A stretch of 64,000 nt of DNA from SLRI01 sp036796215 (GTDB taxonomy: Bacteria; Pseudomonadota; Alphaproteobacteria; Geminicoccales; Geminicoccaceae), in NCBI GenBank assembly GCA_036796215.1, contig DAIRDJ010000004.1, forward strand, positions 1-64,000. Direction: 5' to 3'. The position numbers and the translations under genes were made by a program. Position 1 is the first letter of the stretch, and each line of letters begins with the position of its first letter. The notes under the pieces are model-generated. The model had not been told where the DNA came from, made no database searches, and worked only from the letters and a program-made list of their open reading frames with translations. This document shows positions 8,045 through 17,508 of this stretch, piece by piece.

Positions 8045-9160
8045 GTGGCCAGCCTGGAGACCCGGACGATCGCGCTGGCAGGCGACGTGATGCTCGGCCG
8101 TGGGATCGATCAGGTCATGCCCCGACCGAGTGATCCCGCCCTTTTTGAGCCGTACGTCACCTCGGCGCAAACCTATGTCGAGCTCGCCGAGCGCGCCAAC
8201 GGGCCAGTACCGCGGGCTGTGGATCCAAGCTATGTCTGGGGCGATGCGCTAGCGGCATTGGTCGACCCGAGGCTCTAGGCGCGGGTGATCAATCTCGAGA
8301 CGGCGATCACCAGGAGCCTCGATCCCGCAGCCAAGTCGATCAACTACAAGATGCACCCAGCGAATATCGGTTGCTTGACGGTGGCGCGGATCGACGTTTG
8401 CGCACTCACCAACAACCACGTCATGGACTGGGGGCAGAGAGGCCTGATCGAGACCCTCGATACACTGGATGCGGCGGGCCTGCGGCACACCGGCGCCGGC
8501 CGTGACGCCGAGGCCGCCGCCGCCCCGGTTGTCATCGAAGGGGTGGCGAGCCGGCGGCTCCTGGTCTTTGCCATGGGCCTCACGTCCAGCGGCATTCCAC
8601 CCGACTGGGCGGCCGGCCCCGGGCACCCGGGCGTCGCGCTGTTGCCCGATCTCTCGTCGGCCACGGTCGACGCGGTCGCGGCCAGAATCGAGCGGCACGC
8701 ACATCCGGATGATCGGGTCGTCGCCTCGATCCACTGGGGCGGCAATTGGGGCTTCGCCGTCCCCGACGAGCAACGCCGCTTCGCCCGAGCACTCATCGAC
8801 CAGACCCGGGTCGATCTCGTCCACGGCCACTCCGCGCATCACGCCAAGCCGTTCGACGTCTATCGGGAGCGCCTCGTCCTCTACGGCTGCGGCGACTTCA
8901 TCAACGATTACGAGGGCATCGTCGGCACGCCCGCGGGCTTGCGCGACGACCTCGCGGTGCTTTGGCTCGCCGAGCTCGAGGTCGAGACGGGCCGCCTTGC
9001 CGGGCTCGAGCTTGCGGTCTTCCAGCGCTGTCGATTTCGGCTGCAGAAGGCCGCCGCCGCCGATTGCGACTGGCTCAGACACACTCTCAACCGCGAAGGC
9101 CACCCCTTCGGCGCTCGTCTCACCGCCACGGCAAACGGCCGGCTCCGCCTCGTGTCCTGA
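8045..9160 (+). pseudogene. CapA-family (poly-gamma-glutamate synthesis type) protein interrupted by in-frame TAG
   Basis: CapA-like proteins are calcineurin-fold metallophosphatase relatives. The 5' part (8045-8278) carries the metal motif GDVMLGRGIDQ and SYVWGDALAALVDPRL, then a TAG at 8276-8278. The same frame continues at once as ARVINLETAIT, the next conserved CapA block. It goes on with TNNHVMDWGQRGLIETLDTL, SIHWGGNWG, HGHSAHHAKPFDVY and YGCGDFINDYEG to 9160. Read through, the protein is about 371 residues, the normal family length. A single substitution (for example CAG or GAG to TAG) therefore explains the break. The downstream piece could start at GTG 8285 but would lack the first metal ligands. 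The initial GTG at 8045 overlaps nothing and is 17 bp after the DUF2267 gene. Confidence 0.85.
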
Positions 9161-9228
9161 TCCGGTGTGGGCGTATCGTTGCCCCTGACCGGGCGCCGCC
9201 GTGCGGCGATCCTCAGAGGCGGCCGCCT

Positions 9229-10071
9229 TCAGCGCGTTGTCCCCTGACGCCGCCGGACGAGGCCTAGCCGGGCCCGGGCCCGTACGGGGTCGGGCGGCAG
9301 GACGGCCGACAGCAAAGCGCGGGTATAGGGATGGCGCGGTCCTGCCAAGACCTCGGCCGTGCGGCCGACTTCGACGATGGCACCTGCCTGCATCACCGCG
9401 ATCCGATCGGCGAGATGCGCCACCACGGTGAGGTCGTGGCTGATCAGCAGATAGGCGAGGCCATGCAGCCGCCTGAGGTCCGCCATGAGGTTGAGGACCT
9501 GTGCCTGGACCGAGACGTCGAGGGCGGAGACCGGCTCGTCGGCGACGAGCAGCTTGGGGCGGGTGATCAGCGCCCTGGCGATCGCGATCCGCTGTCGCTG
9601 GCCGCCCGAGAACTCGTGCGGGTAGCGGCCCATGGTCTCGGGCCCGAGCCCGACCTCGGCGAGCGCGTCGCGTACCCGCGTGGCGGCTTCAGCGGCCGGC
9701 AGGGGCAACAGGGCCAGGGGCTCGGCCACGATCCGTGCCACCGTGAGCCTGGGGTCGAGCGAGCCGAACGGATCCTGAAAGACCATCTGGGCATCCCGCC
9801 GGAGCCGCCGCCAGTCCGCCCGGCCGGCCGTTGCGAGATCGATCCCGTCGAGCCTGACCATGCCCGCATCGGCGCGCTCGAGCCCGACCGCGAGCCGCCC
9901 GAGCGTCGACTTGCCCGAGCCGGATTCGCCGACGAGGCCGAGCACCTCGCCGGCTTCCAGCGTCAGCGAGACAGTGTCGAGGGCGACTCGCTTCGGCGCT
10001 CGCTCGAACAGCCGCTGGCGGGGCAGTCGATAATGCCGGCTCACATTCTGCAACTCGAGAAGTGGCGCCAT
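9229..10071 (-). CDS. Dipeptide/oligopeptide ABC transporter ATPase, DppF/OppF type
   Basis: The 280-residue cytoplasmic ATPase has Walker A GESGSGKST near residue 47, a Q-loop (FQDPFGSLDPR) typical of the peptide/nickel subfamily, the signature SGGQRQRIAIARAL, Walker B LLVADEPVSALD and the H-loop SHD. The C-terminal HPYTRALLSAV region is characteristic of OppF/DppF. The ATG at 10071 overlaps the TGA of the DppD gene by one base (TGATG), so the two ATPases are translationally coupled. A longer frame extends upstream, but that extension only mirrors the DppD coding sequence. It is the last gene of the transporter unit. Confidence 0.92.
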   Translation of the reverse strand: MAPLLELQNVSRHYRLPRQRLFERAPKRVALDTVSLTLEAGEVLGLVGESGSGKSTLGRLAVGLERADAGMVRLDGIDLATAGRADWRRLRRDAQMVFQDPFGSLDPRLTVARIVAEPLALLPLPAAEAATRVRDALAEVGLGPETMGRYPHEFSGGQRQRIAIARALITRPKLLVADEPVSALDVSVQAQVLNLMADLRRLHGLAYLLISHDLTVVAHLADRIAVMQAGAIVEVGRTAEVLAGPRHPYTRALLSAVLPPDPVRARARLGLVRRRQGTTR

Positions 10072-11057
10072 CAACCGGACACCGGAGGTCTGGGACAAAA
10101 GCACGCCGTTCGGTGGTCCTGGCGGTCGAGGGCGACGAGCCGCGGCCGTTCGCTTCGGCAGCGGCTGTCGGCAAAGGCGCAGCGGTCGGCGAACGCGCAG
10201 GCCAGGCTCCGCTCGAGGGGGTCGGGCACGCGGCCCGGAATGGCGGTGAGGCTGGCGCCGCGGGCGGCGGGATCGATCACCTCCTTCGGCAAGGCCTCGA
10301 AGAGGCCGCGCACGTAGGGGTGGGCGAGATGCGCAAAGACCGCGTCGGTCGGCCCGGTCTCGACGATCCGCCCGGCATACATGACGTGGACGACCTCGGC
10401 GATCGCTGCCACCACGCCGAGATCGTGGGTGATCAGGAGCAGTGCCATGCCGGTCTCGTCGGCGATCTCGGCCACGAGCTTGAGGATCTCGGCCTGGACG
10501 GTGACATCCAGGGCGGTGGTGGGCTCGTCGGCGACGAGCAGCTTCGGCCGTCTGGCCAGGACCATGGCGATCATGACCCGCTGCCGCTGGCCACCCGAGA
10601 GCTGATGCGGGTAGAGGTCGGGCGAGAAGCGGGCGGGATCGAGGCCGACCCGCTGCATGGCCTGCCGGGTGCGGGCCTCGGCGTCGGCCCGGCCGAGACC
10701 ACGGGTTCGTCTGAGTCCCTCGGCGATCTGCCGGCCGATGGTGTGGACGGGATTCAAGGCGGTCATCGGCTCCTGGAAGATCATGCCGATCTCGGCGCCG
10801 CGCACCCGGCACATTGAGGGCTCGTCCAAGGCCAAGAGATCCCGCCCGGCGAAGGTGATCCGCCCAAGGGTTCGGGCGCGCTCGGGCAGGAGCCCCATGA
10901 TGGCCAGGGCGGTCATCGACTTGCCGCAGCCGCTCTCGCCGACAATGCCCTGCCAGTCGCCGGGCTGCATTGTAATGTCGATGCGGTCGAGAATGCGCGC
11001 CACGCCGTCGGCGGTCGGGATATCGACCGTCAGATCGTCGACCTCGAGCAGGCTCAT
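10071..11057 (-). CDS. Dipeptide/oligopeptide ABC transporter ATPase, DppD/OppD type
   Basis: The 328-residue ATPase has Walker A GESGCGKSMT near residue 39, the Q-loop FQEPMTALNPVHTIG, the signature LSGGQRQRVMIAMVL, Walker B LLVADEPTTALD and HPYVRGLFEALP. The C-terminal cysteine-rich segment CAFADRCAFADSRC, which ends in ACFCPRPP, is the conserved OppD/DppD region thought to bind an iron-sulfur cluster in some homologues. The ATG at 11057 overlaps the stop of the DppC gene by four bases (ATGA). It pairs with the DppF-type protein as a heterodimer. Confidence 0.93.
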   Translation of the reverse strand: MSLLEVDDLTVDIPTADGVARILDRIDITMQPGDWQGIVGESGCGKSMTALAIMGLLPERARTLGRITFAGRDLLALDEPSMCRVRGAEIGMIFQEPMTALNPVHTIGRQIAEGLRRTRGLGRADAEARTRQAMQRVGLDPARFSPDLYPHQLSGGQRQRVMIAMVLARRPKLLVADEPTTALDVTVQAEILKLVAEIADETGMALLLITHDLGVVAAIAEVVHVMYAGRIVETGPTDAVFAHLAHPYVRGLFEALPKEVIDPAARGASLTAIPGRVPDPLERSLACAFADRCAFADSRCRSERPRLVALDRQDHRTACFCPRPPVSG

Positions 11058-11875
11058 GCCCGGGCCCGACGGAGCTTGGGATCGAGAAGGTCGCGCAAGC
11101 CGTCGCCCAGCAGATTGAGCCCGAGGACCGAGAGCACGATGCACAAGCCCGGATAGATCGCGAGCTCGGGTGCGAGGAACATGAAGGTCTGCGCCTCGTT
11201 CAGCATCTTGCCCCAGGACGGGTTGGGCGGCTGGGCGCCGAGGCCGAGATAGGAGAGCCCCGCCTCGGCCAGGATGGCAAGCGCGAACTGGATGGTCGCC
11301 TGGACGATCACGAGAGGTGCGAGGTTGGGCAGGATGTGGCCCGTGGTGATCCGCAAGCCGCCTTTGCCCGCGAGCCGCGCTGCGGCCACGAAGTCGCGTT
11401 GCCAGAGCGAGAGGGCAGCCCCCCGGGTGAGGCGGGCGAAGACCGGGATGTTGAAGATGCCGATGGCGATGATGGCATTCACCGCCCCCGGTCCCCAGAT
11501 CGCGGTGATCATCACGGCCGTCAGCAGCGCCGGGAACGCGAAGGCGAAGTCCGAGAGCCGCATCACGAGCTCGTCGAGCCAGCCGCCCCGGGCACTTGCC
11601 ATGGCACCGAGCGGCACGCCCATGCCGATGCCGATCCCAACGGCGACGACGGCCACCAGGATCGAGTTCGCCGCCCCCTTCAAGAGCAGCGAGAGGAGAT
11701 CCCGGCCGAAGGGGTCGGTGCCGAGCCAATGGTCGGCAGAGGGACCAGCCAAACGATTGGCGACATCGATCGCGCCGACAGGGTAGGGGGTCCAGACCAG
11801 CGAGACGAGGCCGGCGGCGACCAGCGCAAGGCTCAACGCCCCACCGACCCAGAGCGCCCAGTACCTAGTGAGCAT
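11054..11875 (-). CDS. Dipeptide/oligopeptide ABC transporter permease, DppC/OppC type
   Basis: The 273-residue inner-membrane permease has an N-terminal span (residues 10 to 30), then the DppC landmark LGTDPFGRDLLSLLLKGAANSILV near 52 to 75. Several spans follow, with the EAA-like loop FVAAARLAGKGGLRITTGHILPN near 170 and the family ending LGLNLLGDGLRDLLDPKLR. It overlaps the upstream permease gene by 11 bp. Substrate could be peptides, nickel or opines; the sequence does not say. Confidence 0.93.
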   Translation of the reverse strand: MLTRYWALWVGGALSLALVAAGLVSLVWTPYPVGAIDVANRLAGPSADHWLGTDPFGRDLLSLLLKGAANSILVAVVAVGIGIGMGVPLGAMASARGGWLDELVMRLSDFAFAFPALLTAVMITAIWGPGAVNAIIAIGIFNIPVFARLTRGAALSLWQRDFVAAARLAGKGGLRITTGHILPNLAPLVIVQATIQFALAILAEAGLSYLGLGAQPPNPSWGKMLNEAQTFMFLAPELAIYPGLCIVLSVLGLNLLGDGLRDLLDPKLRRARA

Positions 11876-12812
11876 GCCGAAGCCTCGGGTCGAGCCAGAG
11901 GTAGAGAAGGTCGACCACGAAATTGACGATGATAACGAGTGCCGCGATCACGACGACCAGATCGCGCACCACGGTGAGATCCCGCTGGGCGATCGCCTGG
12001 AAGGTCAGGCGGCCGATGCCGGGGAGGGAGAAGACGTTCTCGATGATGATCGTGCCGGCGACCAGGAACGAGAACTGCAGGCCCATGATGGTGACGACCG
12101 GGATCAGCGCGTTGGGCACCGCGTGCTGCCAGACGGCCTCCCGGCGGGTGAGCCCCTTGGCCCGGGCGGTGCGGACATAGTCCTCGTTGAGCGCTTCGAG
12201 GACGGCCGAACGGGTAAGGCGGGCGAGGATCGCCGCCTGCGGCAACGCGAGCGCCACCGCCGGCACCAAGAGCGAGCGCAGAGCGGGCCACCAACCCGCG
12301 TCCCATCCTGGAAAGCCTCCGGCCGGAACCCAGCCGAGCCAAACGGCAAACAGCAGCACGAGCAGCATGGCGAACCAGAAGTTCGGCACGGCCACACCGA
12401 GTTGGGTGATACCCATGACGGCGGTATCCGAGAAGTGGCCCCGCCGGCTGGCGGCGAAGACACCGACGGGGATGGCGATTGCGGTCGAGAGGACAATCGC
12501 GAGAAGGGCCAAAGGCAGGCTGACCACCGAGCGCTCGGCGATGAGCTGGGCCACCGGCACGCCATAGGTGTAGCTCGCCCCCAATTCGCCCCGGACGAGC
12601 CCGCCGACCCAGACGAAATAGCGTTCCAAGGGCGGCCGATCGAGGCCGAGTTGGGCGCGCAGGGCGGCGAGTGTGTCGGCACGAGCCCCGGTGCCGAGAA
12701 TCACCGAGGCCGGATCCCCGGGCAACAACTCGAGCACCACGAACACCACCACGGTCGCGGCCCACAAGGTGAGAAGCGTCGTCGCCAAGCGGCGCACCAG
12801 CAGAACGGCCAA
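11865..12812 (-). CDS. Dipeptide/oligopeptide ABC transporter permease, DppB/OppB type
   Basis: The 315-residue inner-membrane permease has a first span at 8 to 30 and LLPGDPASVILG near 29 to 40, the DppB hallmark region. The periplasmic segment is followed by further spans and the EAA loop LNEDYVRTARAKGLTRREAVWQHAVPN near 208 to 234. It ends with LVVVIAALVIIVNFVVDLLYLWLDPR, typical of the family. It is first in a four-gene unit B-C-D-F. No solute-binding protein gene lies on either side, which is unusual since one normally leads the operon. Confidence 0.93.
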   Translation of the reverse strand: MAVLLVRRLATTLLTLWAATVVVFVVLELLPGDPASVILGTGARADTLAALRAQLGLDRPPLERYFVWVGGLVRGELGASYTYGVPVAQLIAERSVVSLPLALLAIVLSTAIAIPVGVFAASRRGHFSDTAVMGITQLGVAVPNFWFAMLLVLLFAVWLGWVPAGGFPGWDAGWWPALRSLLVPAVALALPQAAILARLTRSAVLEALNEDYVRTARAKGLTRREAVWQHAVPNALIPVVTIMGLQFSFLVAGTIIIENVFSLPGIGRLTFQAIAQRDLTVVRDLVVVIAALVIIVNFVVDLLYLWLDPRLRHAH

Positions 12813-13762
12813 GCCCGAGCCCTGTCGAAATCCGGGCGCACCCTAGCGGGTCTGGAGCGATCGGGCGATAGCGTACTGGCCTTCTCCGACAATCGTGCCC
12901 GACTGTCCACGCGCCCAGCGGCCGTGCGCTGTGCCAAGATGGCCTCGTCCGCTTCGGGCCGGGTGCGGACATGGTCGAAGCGAGGGCCGTGCCCTTCCAG
13001 CCTGACCGCGATTTTCGACGGTAGGCAAGCCACTCACCGCGGCCTCAATCGCAGCCGCCTGGGCCTCGCTTGGCTCCAGCTAGACATGGAGCATGCCGTG
13101 CTCGCGACAGGTCTGGCAGTGTTCGTGTGATCGACCTTTCGACGGCCAGGTCCGGTTTCGCCGCGCGCGAGAGTGATCCGCGGGTAAATGATCGTTCGGC
13201 GTCTGTTGGACCGGGACCCGCCATTCGAGAGCGCGGCCCGACCGGGCGTCTGACGCTGCCGTCGCCGGGCCGGGCATCCCTATAGAAAGAGGCGTCCTCG
13301 CGATGCCGCCGGGCAAACTGAGGAAAATGCGAGTCAACCGTGGCTGGCGCCGTGAACCCCGGCTGCGGCGCCCCGCCGAACATGTCGCGAGAGCTTACAG
13401 CCAGGGTCGAGTCGCTGGCGCATTTTGGCAGCAGCAGGCCGTGCGGCCATCACCTTCGTTGCCATGCCCCATCCGCCCGCGCCGCCTCGCGCCGCCGGCC
13501 GACCACATCGACCGACCAGCTTACAGTTTTTCTATCTGTTGGTCAAAGCGTCGAGATTTTTTACAATAAATGATTAACAAGAATTGCGCTTGACCGGCCA
13601 ATTCTAAATCGGCATATCCCGGTGCAACCGATTCGGGGTCCGTGACGCGTGTCATTGTTGAAGATTGTTGGCGGCATGGGTTATGAAGAAGACGTTTTCG
13701 ACAAGACCAAAAGGGCCCTTGTGCTGCGGTTTAGTTAAAAATTACTTGTGAAGAGACAATTC
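12813..13762. other. Long non-coding stretch between divergent transporter and polysaccharide operons
   Basis: No convincing gene is seen over about 950 bp. The first 300 bp have coding-like composition on the minus strand (HCQTCREHGMLHV, then a stop, then EAQAAAIEAAVSGLPT with a later frame change). They may hold the remains of a gene that I cannot identify. From about 13520 the sequence becomes markedly AT-richer than its surroundings, consistent with the control region of the operon that begins at about 13763. Confidence 0.6.
13590..13618 (+). promoter_or_regulatory. Candidate sigma-70-type promoter of the polysaccharide operon
   Basis: TTGACC (13590-13595), a 17-bp spacer and CATATC (13613-13618) lie in the AT-richer leader. 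The -35 match is good and the -10 match is fair. It would leave an untranslated leader of roughly 135 bases, long enough for regulation. Confidence 0.35.
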
Positions 13763-15061
13763 ATGGTTGATCAAGGTAGGTCCATCGGCATGGCCTTGCC
13801 GACTGAGCGCCTTTCGATGGCAAGCTGCGGGAACGGTGACGGGCAGGAGCGAATGGACTTGGGTAGCAGCGCTATGAACTCGGCGGGCGAAAACGCTGGT
13901 TGCACGGCAACGGTCGGCAACGCTGTGTCGACCGCCGCAGCGGAACGGGGCGGCAGGCTGCGAGTGGGCGTAGTGGGTTGCGGCTATTGGGGGGCCAAGC
14001 ATGTGCGCGTGCTGAGCGGTCTCGCCGACGTTGGCCGGGTCGTCGTCATCGATCGCGACCCGGCGATTCGCGCCGCCATCACCGCCGCGTTCCCGGCTGT
14101 CGAAAGCTGCGCCAGCCTGGAGGGCGCATTGCCACTGGTCGACGCGCTCGTGGTCGCGACGCCCCCGCAGAGCCATGCGAATGTTGCCCTGGCCGGCATC
14201 GCTGCGGGCAAGCACGTGATGATCGAGAAGCCGATGACAGCGACTCTGGCCGACGCGCGGCGGCTGGTTGCCGCTGCCGATGCTGCAGGCGTCGTTCTCA
14301 TGGCGGGGCACACATTCGAGTTCAACCCGGCGGTGCGCGAACTGCGGCGGCGGCTGGATCGGGGCGAGCTTGGTCGGCCCTACTACATTCATTCGGCGCG
14401 GCTCAACCTCGGTCTTTTCCGCTCTGATGTCGACGTCGTCTGGGACCTCGCACCACACGACATCTCGATCATGAACTATTTGCTCGGCGCTGTTCCCGAT
14501 CGGGTCTCGGCCTGGGGCTCGGCGCATGCCTGCCGTGAGGTCAACGACCTCGCCTATATCAAGCTGCATTACGACAGCCTCGGCGTGACGGGACATGTCC
14601 ACGTCTCCTGGCTCGATCCCCGGAAGGTGCGGACCGTGACGGTCGTCGGCAGCCAGAAGATGGCCATCTACGACGATGTCGCCGACGAGCGCTTGCGCAT
14701 CTTCGATTGTGGTGTGGAGGCTGGCGATCCGGTTGGTGGTGACGATTCGCTCGTCCCCTACGAGCGTCCGTTCGCCTATCGGCACGGCGACATCGTCTCG
14801 CCCCGCATCTCCGGCGAGGAGCCGCTGATGCTCGAAAATCGCCACTTCGTCGATTGCATCCGTGGCGCTGCCGAGCCGCTCAGCGACGGCCGCAGCGGCC
14901 TTGCCGTGGTCGCGGTCCTCGACGCCGTTGATCGCGCCGTCGCCAGGGGTGAGACCGTCGAGGTCGCGTCGATCCCGCAACGGCGGCAGCGGCCGTCACC
15001 AGACCGAGCGGCATACCGGGCGCCCGCGTCCGTCGTCGCCCAGCAGTATCGAGTCGCCTGA
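13763..15061 (+). CDS. Gfo/Idh/MocA-family nucleotide-sugar dehydrogenase (WlbA/WbpB-like)
   Basis: This is a predicted NAD(P)-dependent oxidoreductase acting on a nucleotide-linked amino sugar. The Rossmann motif LRVGVVGCGYWGAKHVRVL comes about 65 residues into the protein. It is followed by ALVVATPPQSHANVA and the catalytic AGKHVMIEKPM, then the C-terminal half with WDLAPHDISIMNYLLG. The first 60 residues are low-complexity and unlike the family, so the true start is uncertain. I list the ATG at 13763 (AAGAGA upstream), with 13790 and 13853 as alternatives. It is first in the 13-gene polysaccharide operon. Pairing with the DegT enzyme suggests oxidation at C3 before amination, as in WlbA-WlbC pathways; the exact sugar is inferred. 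Confidence 0.85.
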   Translation: MVDQGRSIGMALPTERLSMASCGNGDGQERMDLGSSAMNSAGENAGCTATVGNAVSTAAAERGGRLRVGVVGCGYWGAKHVRVLSGLADVGRVVVIDRDPAIRAAITAAFPAVESCASLEGALPLVDALVVATPPQSHANVALAGIAAGKHVMIEKPMTATLADARRLVAAADAAGVVLMAGHTFEFNPAVRELRRRLDRGELGRPYYIHSARLNLGLFRSDVDVVWDLAPHDISIMNYLLGAVPDRVSAWGSAHACREVNDLAYIKLHYDSLGVTGHVHVSWLDPRKVRTVTVVGSQKMAIYDDVADERLRIFDCGVEAGDPVGGDDSLVPYERPFAYRHGDIVSPRISGEEPLMLENRHFVDCIRGAAEPLSDGRSGLAVVAVLDAVDRAVARGETVEVASIPQRRQRPSPDRAAYRAPASVVAQQYRVA

Positions 15062-15151
15062 GTCCAAGAGGTGCCCTGAAGCCGGTGATCCGTTCGATCC
15101 CCTAGCCGTCTTGCCCGTCCTCAGCCCCGCCCGCCTGGAAGGCTCTCGTTG

Positions 15152-16306
15152 ATGACCGACACCGTTCCCTTTCTCGACCTCGCCCGGTCGCACGCCGAGC
15201 TGCGTGCCGAGGTCGACGACGCCTGGCACCGGGCGGTCGACAGCTCGGGCTTCATCGGTGGCGCCGCGGTGGAGCGCTTCGAGACGGATTGGGCCGCCTA
15301 TTGCGGCACCCGCCATTGCGTCGGCGTCAGCGATGGCACGGCCGCGATCGAGCTCGCACTCGCCGCGCTGCGCATCGGCCCAGGTGACGAGGTGATCGTG
15401 CCGGCAAATACCTTCATCGCGACGGTGGAGGCCGTGACGAAGGTCGCAGCCGTCCCGGTCTTCGCCGATGTCGATCCCGCGACCCTGTTGCTCGATCCGA
15501 ACGCAGCGGCAGCGGCAATTGGGCCGCGCACCCGGGCGATCATCGCTGTCCACCTCTATGGTCAGCCTTGCGACATGGACGTGCTGCAACCCCTCGCCGA
15601 TCGCCATGGCCTCGAGCTGATCGAGGACGCGGCGCAGGCGCACGGTGCTACCTGGCGTGGCCGGCGAGCGGGCTCCCTGGGGCGTGTCGGTTGCTTCAGC
15701 TTTTATCCCGGCAAGAATCTGGGGGCTTTCGGCGATGCCGGGGCGGTGACCACCGACGATCCGGCGATCGCCCAGGAAATCCGCAGCCGCGCCAATCACG
15801 GTCGGCCGCTGGGCATCGCCGAGCGCTGCGATGTGCTTGACGGCAACCACCGCCTTGATGCCTTGCAGGCCGCGATTTTGGCCGTCAAGCTCCGCCACCT
15901 CGATCGCTGGAACGCCGCGCGGGCTGCTGTGATGCAGCGCTACGTGGCCGAGCTCGGCCCGGCGGGTTTGGCCTTCCCGACCATCCGCGACGAGGCGACC
16001 AGCAGCTGCCATCTTGCGATTGCCCTCGTTCCCGACCGCGACGAGGTGCGCCGGCGACTCGCGGCCGCCGGAATCGCCACTGGCATCCACTACGCCATTC
16101 CCTGCCACCGTCAGCCGGCCTGCGCCGAGCTCGTGGCGCGCGCCCGTCTCGCACCAGAGGTGCCGGTGGTCGACGCGACCGCGGGCCGACTCCTGTCGCT
16201 GCCGCTATTCCCGCAGCTCACCGGCGGAGAGGTGCAGCGGGTGATCGATGCGGTCACGGCGATCCTTGCGACGACTGACCCGGCGATCAGGGACCGGGCT
16301 GCATGA
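15152..16306 (+). CDS. DegT/DnrJ/EryC1/StrS-family sugar aminotransferase
   Basis: The 384-residue PLP enzyme would aminate a keto nucleotide sugar using glutamate. It has VPFLDLARSHAELR at the start, the cofactor-binding GVSDGTAAIELALAAL near residue 57, IEDAAQAHGA near 157, and the PLP-lysine segment FSFYPGKNLGAFGDAGA near 181. Length and motifs are complete. The ATG at 15152 has GGAAGG upstream. Following a Gfo/Idh dehydrogenase, it most likely makes a 3-amino sugar such as the UDP-2-acetamido-3-amino uronate made by WlbC/WbpE. The WlbB/WbpD-type acetyltransferase that normally follows is absent here. Confidence 0.9.
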   Translation: MTDTVPFLDLARSHAELRAEVDDAWHRAVDSSGFIGGAAVERFETDWAAYCGTRHCVGVSDGTAAIELALAALRIGPGDEVIVPANTFIATVEAVTKVAAVPVFADVDPATLLLDPNAAAAAIGPRTRAIIAVHLYGQPCDMDVLQPLADRHGLELIEDAAQAHGATWRGRRAGSLGRVGCFSFYPGKNLGAFGDAGAVTTDDPAIAQEIRSRANHGRPLGIAERCDVLDGNHRLDALQAAILAVKLRHLDRWNAARAAVMQRYVAELGPAGLAFPTIRDEATSSCHLAIALVPDRDEVRRRLAAAGIATGIHYAIPCHRQPACAELVARARLAPEVPVVDATAGRLLSLPLFPQLTGGEVQRVIDAVTAILATTDPAIRDRAA

Positions 16307-17508
16307 CCAGCGCCGAGCTCACCGGCAGTAGAACAGGCGAGTCGGCCATCGCTCTCGGTTCAGCGGTCGGAAGCAGCGCTGGCGATGCTCTGCTGTGGCC
16401 GTGCGCGGGCGTTGTCCCGAGCCCCGCCGAGCGGGCCTGGGATCGCTTCGTCGAGGCGCATCCGGGCGGTGATGTGGTGCAGACGGCGGCTTGGGCGCAA
16501 AGCAAGCAGGCGACGGGATTTGCCGTGGCGGTTGCGGTGAGCCGTGACGCCAGTGGCGTGATCGCCGGCGGTGGACTTGTGATCGCGCGACGGGTGGCGC
16601 TGGCCGGTGGGCGCTTGCCGGTGGCGACTGTGGGTTACGTTGCCCGCGGCCCGCTGGTGACGAGCACCGATGCGGCCACGATCGACCGGGTGCTGGACTC
16701 GGTCGAGGCGGCGGCGCGCCGGCTCGGTATCATGCACCTCGTCGTCCAGCCGTCGAGTGACGGTGCCGCGATCGCAGCGCGACTCGTGCAGCGCGGCTAC
16801 GACGCTGGTGCCATGGCGGTAGCGCCGACGGCGACACTGGTGATCGATCTGACGCCTGACCTCGACAGCGTCTTTGCGGGGATGTCCGCGTCGCAGCGGC
16901 GCAATCTGCGCAAGGCGAAGAAACTGGGCGTCCGGGTGCGCCGCGCCGCCGACACTGACCTTTCGACCTTCCATGCCCTGCAGGAAGCGACCGCCGCTCG
17001 GCAAGGCTATCAACCGCTGTCCCTCGCGTATCTGGAGGCGCAGTGGCAAGCATTGCGGCCGCTCGGCGCCATCGAGATCTTCCTCGTATCCGCGCCCGAC
17101 GCCCCGGAGCGGCCGATTGCGGGCACGTTGGTGACTGCCTATGCCGGCAGGGTCACGGACAAGATCCCGGGCTGGACCGGCGAGGCTCCGGCTTTGCAGC
17201 CCAATGTCGCCTGCATCTGGGAGGCAATCACCTGGGCCAAGGCCGGGGGGTTTCGTCACTTCGATCTCGGTGGGCTGCCAAGGGATGCGGCAGCAGCACT
17301 CTTGGCCGGCGACCGCACCAGGGAAGCACATGGCGAGCGCAACCCTGCCGCCTTCAAGGCCCGTTTCGGTGGCAGCGTCGTGATGTTGCCCGAGGCGCTG
17401 CAGCGCACCTTCAACCCGGTTCTGCGCCCGGCCCTCCGCTTCGCCTGGCGCCAGCTGGTCACCAGTCCCCGCCTCAAGTCATTTGTGAACGGTCTGCGCA
17501 ATGGTTGA
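16303..17508 (+). CDS. FemAB-like acyl/aminoacyltransferase (GNAT fold), first copy
   Basis: The 401-residue protein has two GNAT-like halves, like FemX/FemAB peptidyltransferases, which move amino acids from tRNA onto amino groups. After a variable N-terminus, residues about 42 to 80 carry AWDRFVEAHPGGDVVQTAAWAQSK, the FemAB opening. MSASQRRNLRKAKKLGVRVRR near residue 195 and FRHFDLGGLPRDA near 318 are also typical, and AAFKARFGGSVV closes the second domain. It overlaps the aminotransferase gene by four bases (ATGA). Homologues occur in polysaccharide clusters, for example HfsK in Caulobacter holdfast synthesis. Acceptor and donor are unknown; the 3-amino sugar made by the preceding enzymes is my favoured acceptor. 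Confidence 0.8.
   Translation: MTSAELTGSRTGESAIALGSAVGSSAGDALLWPCAGVVPSPAERAWDRFVEAHPGGDVVQTAAWAQSKQATGFAVAVAVSRDASGVIAGGGLVIARRVALAGGRLPVATVGYVARGPLVTSTDAATIDRVLDSVEAAARRLGIMHLVVQPSSDGAAIAARLVQRGYDAGAMAVAPTATLVIDLTPDLDSVFAGMSASQRRNLRKAKKLGVRVRRAADTDLSTFHALQEATAARQGYQPLSLAYLEAQWQALRPLGAIEIFLVSAPDAPERPIAGTLVTAYAGRVTDKIPGWTGEAPALQPNVACIWEAITWAKAGGFRHFDLGGLPRDAAAALLAGDRTREAHGERNPAAFKARFGGSVVMLPEALQRTFNPVLRPALRFAWRQLVTSPRLKSFVNGLRNG

Noticed and set aside
12840..13140. Coding-like minus-strand sequence upstream of dppB (HCQTCREHGMLHV, then EAQAAAIEAAVSGLPT)
   Set aside because: It is interrupted by a stop and a frame change and I cannot match it to any family, so it is mentioned only as a possible gene remnant.
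13670..13750. Possible attenuator hairpins in the AT-rich leader of the glycan operon (for example AAGGGCCCTT)
   Set aside because: The stems are short and no clear terminator or riboswitch fold could be built by eye.
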